This document shows, piece by piece, positions 26,837-32,432 of a DNA stretch of 32,432 nt (its first letter is position 1; the number at the start of each line of letters is the position of its first letter). The translations under genes and the position numbers were made by a program. Source of the DNA: Leptolyngbyaceae cyanobacterium SL_7_1 (lineage in GTDB: Bacteria; Cyanobacteriota; Cyanobacteriia; Elainellales; Elainellaceae); the NCBI GenBank assembly GCA_012032525.1, contig JAAUSV010000006.1, positions 1 through 32,432 on the forward strand. The letters run 5' to 3'. The notes under the pieces were generated by a model. The model had not been told where the DNA came from. It saw only the letters and a program-made list of their open reading frames with translations, and made no database searches.

Positions 26837-28159
26837 ATGATGACTGACTCTGCCCAACCCCCCAACGTCCAAGACCTCCGCTTTGTTCGAGTGGTATGGT
26901 GTGACAATGCCAACGTCATTCGCGGCAAAGCCTTTCACACGCGCTTCCTAGCCGAGCACCAAGAACGTGGTGTAGGCATCGCCATGGCACAGCAAGCGAT
27001 TCCGGTGATGTACGATGCGATCGCCCCCCACAGTGGTTTGAGTCCTGTCGGGGAGGTGTGGTTGGTGCCTGACTGGTCAACCTTTGCTCCGTTGCCCTAC
27101 ACTCCAGGACACGGGCGCGCCTTGGGAGACATGATTCACCAAGGAGAGCCGTGGGCACTGTGTCCGCGTGGATTTCTCAAGCGCATGATTGCCCAGGCAG
27201 AGGGGTTGGGGTTGCAGGTCAAAGCGGCATTTGAGCACGAGTTTTATTTGCTGCGATCGACCCAACCCCTACTCCCGGTTGATACAACCGTCTTCGCTTC
27301 CACCCTGGGCATGGACATGAATCATGGCGTGATCGATGCCATCACCGATGCACTAACCCTGCAAGGGATTCCCGTCGAACGCTACTACGCCGAATCGGGA
27401 CACGGGCAACACGAACTCTCGATGCGCTATACCCATGCCCTGCAAGCGGCGGATTGGCAGATCGTATTTCGAGAAACCGTACGGGGGGTGGCACTGCGCC
27501 ATGGGTTGACGGCTTCGTTTCTACCCAAGATTTTTGCCCAACAGGCAGGCAGCGGGTGTCATTTGCATTTCAGTTTGTGGCAGGGAGACATGAATTTGCT
27601 GCCTGCCCCCCAGGGGCTGTCTCCGCTGGCACAGGCATTTGTGGCGGGGGTGCTACACCACCTGCCAGCCCTAATGGCACTGACCACGCCCAGTTGCAAT
27701 TCCTACCGACGATTAAAACCCCACTTTTGGAGTGGAGCGTTTCGCTGTTGGGGATGGGATAACCGGGAAGCCGCCGTGCGCTTGCCCAGCAACCCCACCA
27801 CCCCCAGCCCCACCCACATTGAACTAAAAACCGTAGACGCCTCTGCCAACCCCTATCTGGCGCTAGGGGCAACGATCGCCGCCGGGTTAGATGGCATTCA
27901 GCAGCGGATGACCTTGGGGGCTGCCGTTGCGGTCGATCCGGGGGAATGGTCGATCGAGGAGCAACAAGCGCGAGGAGTCGATCGCCTTCCCACCCATCTA
28001 GGAGACTCGATCGCCCACCTGAAAGACGATGCGGTGTTGATTCGGGCACTGGGCAGCCCACTGGCACAAGCGTTTCTAGCAGTGCGGCAAGCGGAGTGGG
28101 AATTTTTCAAGGCAATGGAGTTGGACGAGGAGGTGAATTTGTTACTGGAGCGGTACTGA
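26837..28159 (+). CDS. Glutamine synthetase family protein, non-standard
   Basis: 440 residues with the two GS domains. The N-terminal beta-grasp region has VRVVWCDNANVIRGKAFHTR. The catalytic barrel shows FEHEFYLL (Glu ligands), ESGHGQHELSMRY, AGSGCHLHFSLW, SYRRLKPHFWSG, WDNREAAVRLP and HIELKTVDASANPYLALGAT. It lacks the adenylylated Tyr loop of GlnA and differs in the substrate pocket, so it belongs to the GS-like group that gamma-glutamylates other amines or acids. The true substrate is unknown. I prefer ATG 26837 (MMTDSAQPP) to the upstream start at 26798, because upstream residues are not conserved-looking; neither has a clear ribosome-binding site. Single gene followed at 96 nt by the CDF gene. 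Confidence 0.88.
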   Translation: MMTDSAQPPNVQDLRFVRVVWCDNANVIRGKAFHTRFLAEHQERGVGIAMAQQAIPVMYDAIAPHSGLSPVGEVWLVPDWSTFAPLPYTPGHGRALGDMIHQGEPWALCPRGFLKRMIAQAEGLGLQVKAAFEHEFYLLRSTQPLLPVDTTVFASTLGMDMNHGVIDAITDALTLQGIPVERYYAESGHGQHELSMRYTHALQAADWQIVFRETVRGVALRHGLTASFLPKIFAQQAGSGCHLHFSLWQGDMNLLPAPQGLSPLAQAFVAGVLHHLPALMALTTPSCNSYRRLKPHFWSGAFRCWGWDNREAAVRLPSNPTTPSPTHIELKTVDASANPYLALGATIAAGLDGIQQRMTLGAAVAVDPGEWSIEEQQARGVDRLPTHLGDSIAHLKDDAVLIRALGSPLAQAFLAVRQAEWEFFKAMELDEEVNLLLERY

Positions 28160-28254
28160 CGCCAAGGTTAACGAAACCTTACTGACTTGTTAATTTAATG
28201 CCTGTTAATCTGAACAAGATTTCACTGTTGCATCACTAAATTTACCGAGTCTTC

Positions 28255-29280
28255 ATGGTATCCGTTACGCAAAGCGAGCATACTTCCGGTGCTGTAAGCC
28301 ATTGGGGTTGTGCCTGTTCAGGGCTGTATGCAGTTGCCATCGATCAGGCGGGGGAGCGCAAGCTGACGCTGTTGGGTGGGGCGGCTGCCCTGTCACTGGG
28401 GTTGCTCTTGGTGGAAATGGGGCTGGGCGTGTTTAGTCATAGCCTTGCCCTGTTGGCAGACGCCGGGCACATGGTTCTCGATGTGGTGGCGTTGACATTA
28501 ACCTGGGTGGCGGCTTGGGTAGGTCGTCGTCCGGCAACTCCCCAGGCTCCGTTTGGACATCGCCGAGTCGAGATTTTGATGGCATTGGTCAATGGCTTGA
28601 GCTTGTTGGCGATCGCCATCTTTGTTGCCCAAGAGGCGATCGAGCGTTGGCAAACCCCGGAGCCTGTTTTGGGTTTGCCCATGCTGGCGGCGGCGGTGAT
28701 GGGGTTGGGCATCAACAGCCTCAATCTCTGGTTGCTCCACCGCGAGAGCCAACAGGATCTGAATCTCCGTGGGGCAATGTTGCATCTGACGATGGATGCC
28801 GTCAGTTCTGTGGGGGTAATCGCGGCGGCAGTGGCGATCGCCCTGGGGGAGTGGTGGTGGATGGATGCGGCAGCCAGTTTGGTGGTGGCAGGTTTAACCG
28901 GATTGAGCGCGTTGCCATTGATCGGGGAAAGTTTGGAGATTTTTTTGGAATATGCTCCTCGATCGGTTGATCCGGCGCAAGTTGAGAAGGCGATCGCTTC
29001 TTTCAATTCCGTCAAAGCCGTGGAGAAATTATTTATCTGGACGATCGGCTCTGCCCAACTTGCCCTGTGCGCCCACCTGACCGTGGAACCACTGACTCCA
29101 GGAGAGCAGAATCGGTTGCTGGTGCGCTTGCACGACTATCTGCACCAGGAGTGTGGTATCCGTGAAATCACGCTGCAATTTCATACAGAGCTGGTAGAGA
29201 CGCCGGAATTGCATCCCATGCTTAACCCAAGCTTAACAGCGTTGTTTCCGGGAAAACACGGAGAACTCTTCTCCGGGTGA
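28255..29280 (+). CDS. Cation diffusion facilitator, zinc type
   Basis: 341 residues with six TM helices. The metal site is formed by HMVLD (His72, Asp76) in TM2 within LLADAGHMVLDVVALTLTWV and by HLTMD in TM5, the HxxxD pairs typical of Zn exporters such as ZitB/CzcD. The cytosolic C-terminal domain (AVEKLFIWTIGSAQLALCAH; REITLQFHTE) is a small ferredoxin-like fold used for metal sensing and dimer contact. Expected to export zinc in exchange for protons. A Cys pair in the N-terminus (WGCACSG) is unusual and might bind metal. The His-rich loop seen in many members is absent. No ribosome-binding site is obvious before 28255. A small hairpin (CGGAGAA/TTCTCCG) overlaps the end of the gene. Confidence 0.92.
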   Translation: MVSVTQSEHTSGAVSHWGCACSGLYAVAIDQAGERKLTLLGGAAALSLGLLLVEMGLGVFSHSLALLADAGHMVLDVVALTLTWVAAWVGRRPATPQAPFGHRRVEILMALVNGLSLLAIAIFVAQEAIERWQTPEPVLGLPMLAAAVMGLGINSLNLWLLHRESQQDLNLRGAMLHLTMDAVSSVGVIAAAVAIALGEWWWMDAAASLVVAGLTGLSALPLIGESLEIFLEYAPRSVDPAQVEKAIASFNSVKAVEKLFIWTIGSAQLALCAHLTVEPLTPGEQNRLLVRLHDYLHQECGIREITLQFHTELVETPELHPMLNPSLTALFPGKHGELFSG

Positions 29281-29332
29281 TAACCTCCGTAGAAGAAGTC
29301 TGAAAATCTATACAGTTCTTCAATTATCTTCT

Positions 29333-30064
29333 ATGCGCATTATTTCACTCTCCCTTCTGGTTGGCGTTGCAATAGCTGCCTCGACGGCTCCTGCGCAGGC
29401 AGCGTCGAGCCTCTATCGCGTTGAGTCGGGCACCACCAGTTTGAGTGTTGATTCCGCAGCATTAGAGCTGTTGGAATCGCTCGGACTGAGCTTCAGTGGC
29501 ACATTTGATACGGTTACGCCAGCGGATGGTTTTGCAGTTGGTTTTGAAATTTTGTCCCCCAGCGATGATGATGCGGTGGTAGGGTCAACCTTCAATTTCA
29601 ATTTTGATACGGCAACTCAAGCCTTTGCTCCTGTGAGCGGCTTGATCGAGCACATTGGTGGCTTGAGCTTTGATGTGGACACGTTTGATCCAACCACTAA
29701 CCCGGATGGATTGGCGCTGTTCTCACCACTGGAAATTGGGGATTTTTCGATCGGGTTTGATGGAGGTTTCTTCATCGCCGACAACGTCACCACCGGATTG
29801 CCTCTGTTTGATTTGGTGGTAAACGATGCACCCAGTTTGGATCAGCGGCAGTTGCAGGTCACGGGTGTCGATGTGTTGGTGTCTTCCAACTTCAATGCAC
29901 TCCTGTCCAATGCCGCAGGTAGCACTGATTTGGGATTGACCGGAGCCAAGATTGGCACGGCTCAGATCGATGCCAATGCTTCCAAAGTGCCTGAGCCTGG
30001 AACAGTGGTGGCGATCGCCCTTGCAGGGGCGGCGGCGATCTTCGGACGGCGACGCGCCGCCTAG
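29333..30064 (+). CDS. PEP-CTERM exported protein
   Basis: 243 residues. N-terminal signal peptide: MRIISLSLLVGVAIAASTAP with probable cleavage after AQA. The C-terminus is a classic PEP-CTERM sorting signal: VPEPGT, a hydrophobic segment (VVAIALAGAAAIFG) and RRRAA. Such proteins are recognised by an exosortase (EpsH-type), which is not in this window. The middle part is acidic, Gly/Ser/Asp rich and beta-like (FNFNFDTATQAFAPVSGL; GDFSIGFDGGFFIADNVTTG), as in many surface or matrix proteins. Function unknown. It is followed after 12 nt by a small secreted protein gene and, further on, an alkaline phosphatase. Confidence 0.9.
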   Translation: MRIISLSLLVGVAIAASTAPAQAASSLYRVESGTTSLSVDSAALELLESLGLSFSGTFDTVTPADGFAVGFEILSPSDDDAVVGSTFNFNFDTATQAFAPVSGLIEHIGGLSFDVDTFDPTTNPDGLALFSPLEIGDFSIGFDGGFFIADNVTTGLPLFDLVVNDAPSLDQRQLQVTGVDVLVSSNFNALLSNAAGSTDLGLTGAKIGTAQIDANASKVPEPGTVVAIALAGAAAIFGRRRAA

Positions 30065-30076
30065 GGAGACATGCAC

Positions 30077-30537
30077 ATGCTAAGGCAATGGGGCTGGATC
30101 CCGACAGTGGGGATGGTGATGGCAGGGCGATCGCCCAACCCGCTGTAGCTCAAAATCAGTTGCACATAACTTTGGATGCCCAACCGTCCTCTGATTTTCG
30201 ATCGCTGATACAGCAAGCAGAGTTGGCGGCACAAGGATTGGTGCAACAAGCATTTGCAGCTACTCCCACCGATTCCGTTGTATCGGTAATGGTGTTGGGT
30301 GACTATAACGGGCAAGTGGCTCCGCTGTTAATGGTGACGGTGTCGCGAGACCAATGGCAACGCAGTCCAGCATTGTCTGAGTGGACACGATATTTCCGCG
30401 ATTCTGCGGTGCTGTTGGGCTATGTGGCTCCAACCCAGCGATTGCAACCCGTTGTACCCAGCGTTGCGCCAGTCCCCCTTGCCTACTCCCCCATGCCGCC
30501 CTGGTTGTCCGATATTGAGCCAAATTTCTACCAGTGA
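30077..30537 (+). CDS. Secreted protein ending in EPNFYQ, frameshifted
   Basis: About 153 residues. The signal peptide (MLRQWGWIPTVGMVMAG, then AIAQPAVAQ) is split by a frameshift at GGG 30125-30127. One more G joins MVMAGAIAQPAVAQNQ and continues in frame. AGGGAG lies before the ATG at 30077. The mature protein starts near QNQLHITLDAQPSSDFRSLI and has a helix-rich middle (QQAELAAQGLVQQAF), a beta-like part (SVVSVMVLGDYNGQVAPLLM) and a proline-rich end with IEPNFYQ. I do not recognise a family. Its last residues match the next gene's end, EPNFYN. It lies 12 nt after the PEP-CTERM gene, so probably the same transcript. Confidence 0.7.
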
Positions 30538-30630
30538 TCAGGACAACTAGAGGACGGCGATCGTTGGCTGTTTCATCTGAATATCTGTTCAACAGCTTGA
30601 ACAATACTTTTCTCTTACAGGGTTACTGAC

Positions 30631-30840
30631 ATGGGTTCATTGTTTAACAAACCACTGCGATCGTTGATTTGGTTTATGGCGGGCTTGCTCTGCGCAATGG
30701 TGATGGCGATCGCTCCATCTACCCCCGTTGCAGCCCAGCACTCAATTTCGACCGATGCAGCTCACGGCATGGTTACTACGTCTGTAGATGGGTTTCAGCG
30801 TGTAGTGGCGTCCCATCTAGAGCCAAATTTCTACAACTAA
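30631..30840 (+). CDS. Small secreted protein ending in EPNFYN
   Basis: 69 residues. Signal peptide: basic start MGSLFNKPLRS, hydrophobic LIWFMAGLLCAMVMAIAP, probable cleavage at VAA before QHSIS. The mature peptide is only about 35 residues and ends SHLEPNFYN. It shares the C-terminal EPNFY pentapeptide, and 15 nt of coding DNA, with the gene upstream, although the rest of the two proteins is not similar. No strong ribosome-binding site. Function unknown. Confidence 0.6.
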   Translation: MGSLFNKPLRSLIWFMAGLLCAMVMAIAPSTPVAAQHSISTDAAHGMVTTSVDGFQRVVASHLEPNFYN

Positions 30841-30953
30841 CCCGATCGGTTTCTTCAGCCTCAAGGAGACCAACCCCTCCCGCTGGTGGGTTGCTTTCCG
30901 ACTAGATGGACGCGCTTGGATAAACCTTTTAATGCATCACTCAAGGTATTGCA

Positions 30954-32432
30954 ATGATTCAACTATTTGAACGGTTTTCTCGACAGACTGCCCTGCTGAT
31001 GGCAGGTCTGTTTGCCGCCTTGATCTTAGTGGCAACCCCTTCGCCTGCCTACGCGGCGGGTAATGGCGTCAACGTCATCATCATGATTGGCGATGGCATG
31101 GGCTGGGAAATGGCACGCGCTGCGGCGGTTGCCAATGGCGCACCCCTCTACCAAAACGGTAAAGGTCGGGGACTCAGTTTCCAAAATCTAACTGGTTATG
31201 GATTGGTGACGACCTACGGCACCACTATTCAGGGACCCAATGGCGTGTTTAGCGATGGGAACTCGGCGCTGGATGATTCCAACCCTGTGACTGGACAAAG
31301 CTCCGTACGTCCAGGATTTTCCTTCAAAGCGACCCCCTTCAACGCTGGAACCACACCAACGGGTGGCGCCACCGATCCTTCTCTAGGAAACTTGGTGGGA
31401 TACGAACCCGATCGCGGCGGTCCCAACCCTTGGACTCCTGGCAGCGACCCTGAGTACATCAAGTGGAGCTATCCCGACTCCGCCAACACCGCGACTACGC
31501 TCTACACGGGCGTCAAGAGCTACAACAATGCGATCGGGGTGGATATCTTTGAAAAGAATTTGACCACTATCCTGCAACAGGCGCGGGAATTGGGCAAATC
31601 CACCGGGCTAGTGACTTCCGTGCCGATTACCCACGCCACTCCCGGTGCGGCAACGGCAACGGTCAACCGTCGTGCCAAGTACGATCGCGACTTCCCCGCC
31701 CTCGACAATATCTTGCAGGAAGCATTGGTGAGTGATGAGGACGGCTCTCTGTTCCTGCCCACCGTGTTGTTGGGTGGTGGTCATCCCCTCGACCACGAAA
31801 ACACGATCAACGATCCGGCTCGGAGTTGTGATGCGATTCCTGAGGCAGCAAATCGTCGTCCTGGGGTGTGCTACTTCCCCCCTGGAACAATAACTACGTC
31901 TACATTCGTCAGGCAAACTATGAGCATTTGCAGGCGAACCCCACCAACAACCGCTATGGCTACCAGTTTCTAGAGCGTGGTGCCAATGCGGCAACGACGT
32001 TGTTAAATACCTCGTTGCAACTTGACCCCAACCAGGGTCAGCGCCTGTTGGGCTTGTATGGCGCCCGCGGTCAAAATGGCAATATCCCCGTTAGCTCTGG
32101 CAATGGTGATTACAGCCTGACTGGATTGAACATGTTCTCTGTGTTTAGCACCACTCGCGGTGGACGCCCCACTGTGGCGGAGCAAGCCCAAGATCAGACC
32201 CCCAATCCCGATGTCGATCGCCCCTTACAACCTGGCGAGACCACCGAACAGTTCATCGCCAAAGAGGTCAACGAAAACCCCACCCTTTCTGACATGACCC
32301 AAGCGGCGCTGAACGTATTGGGTAAGGATCAAGATGGTTTCTGGCTGATGGTGGAAGGTGGAGATATCGACTGGTCTGCCCATGACAACAACATGGACAA
32401 CCTGATCGGAACGATGAAGGATTTTGACAAGG
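30954..32432 (+). CDS. PhoA-type alkaline phosphatase, frameshifted, 3' partial
   Basis: Signal peptide MIQLFERFSRQTALLMAGLF, then ALILVATPSPAYA with cleavage before AGNG. The mature enzyme has the metal-binding IIMIGDGMGWEMARAAAVAN, the nucleophile region YPDSANTATTLYTGVKSYNN (DSA as in E. coli PhoA), VTSVPITHATPGA with the His ligand, and EGGDIDWSAHDNNMDN. It hydrolyses phosphate esters outside the cytoplasm and is usually induced by phosphate shortage. The frame breaks at the C6 run 31877-31882: one more C turns the frame into WNNNYVYIRQANYEHLQANP and it stays open to the window end. The gene continues beyond 32432. No clear Pho-box (CTTAACCT repeats) is seen in the 113 nt upstream. Related PhoA-type enzymes are common in cyanobacteria. 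Confidence 0.92.

Noticed and set aside
28437-29015. 192-codon minus-strand frame
   Set aside because: Antisense shadow of the CDF transporter; no start signal and Ala/Thr-rich composition expected from the complement.
30841-30953. Pho box upstream of the alkaline phosphatase
   Set aside because: Only weak AT-rich matches such as ATAAACCTTTT; no tandem CTTAACCT-like repeats.

Overview
The window is a stretch of cyanobacterial chromosome. The evidence is a psaE gene for photosystem I, a CphA2-type cyanophycin synthetase, several families confined mainly to cyanobacteria (DUF3318, DUF4112, MHYT/PAS/GAF hybrid kinases, a PEP-CTERM exported protein), and very many copies of the cyanobacterial palindrome GCGATCGC and its variants. 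CphA2 is known mostly from nitrogen-fixing filamentous strains, so such an organism is likely, but this is inference. I see no tRNA, rRNA, CRISPR array, insertion sequence or prophage.

Layout. 1-2.2 kb: the 3' part of an ABC1/UbiB-family kinase, convergent with a rhodanese-like gene. 2.3-5.6 kb: small genes that look stress or envelope related (proline-rich peptide, BON-domain protein, LEA-like lipoprotein, ChaB-like protein, DUF4112 protein) around psaE, which carries an unusual 64-residue C-terminal extension. 5.7-12.1 kb: a minus-strand operon of three glycosyltransferase genes (GT4, DPM1-like GT2, membrane GT-C), a membrane-anchored pentapeptide-repeat protein and an FrhB-type iron-sulfur flavoprotein. 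12.2-18.7 kb: a His-rich CobW/COG0523 metallochaperone, cysS, cphA2 and a saccharopine-dehydrogenase-like oxidoreductase. 19.3-25.1 kb: a two-gene signalling operon, a hybrid histidine kinase with a cyanobacteriochrome-like GAF domain followed by a REC-GGDEF-EAL cyclic-di-GMP enzyme. 25.2-29.3 kb: a DUF3318 protein, a secreted protein, a glutamine-synthetase-like enzyme and a zinc-type CDF transporter. 29.3-32.4 kb: a run of exported proteins (PEP-CTERM protein, two small secreted proteins both ending in EPNFY plus one residue, and a PhoA-type alkaline phosphatase cut by the window end).

Sequence quality matters here. Nine genes are broken by single-base frameshifts, twelve in all, including three in cysS. 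Each can be explained by a homopolymer run that is one base too short (ten cases) or too long (two cases). I read these as sequencing or consensus errors, so I annotate the affected genes as single coding regions and describe where the frame must be restored.

The most interesting leads are the shared C-terminal EPNFY tag, the PsaE extension, the candidate bilin-binding GAF domain feeding a cyclic-di-GMP enzyme, the redox enzyme inside a glycosylation operon, the CphA2 gene, and in-frame duplications of two stop codons.
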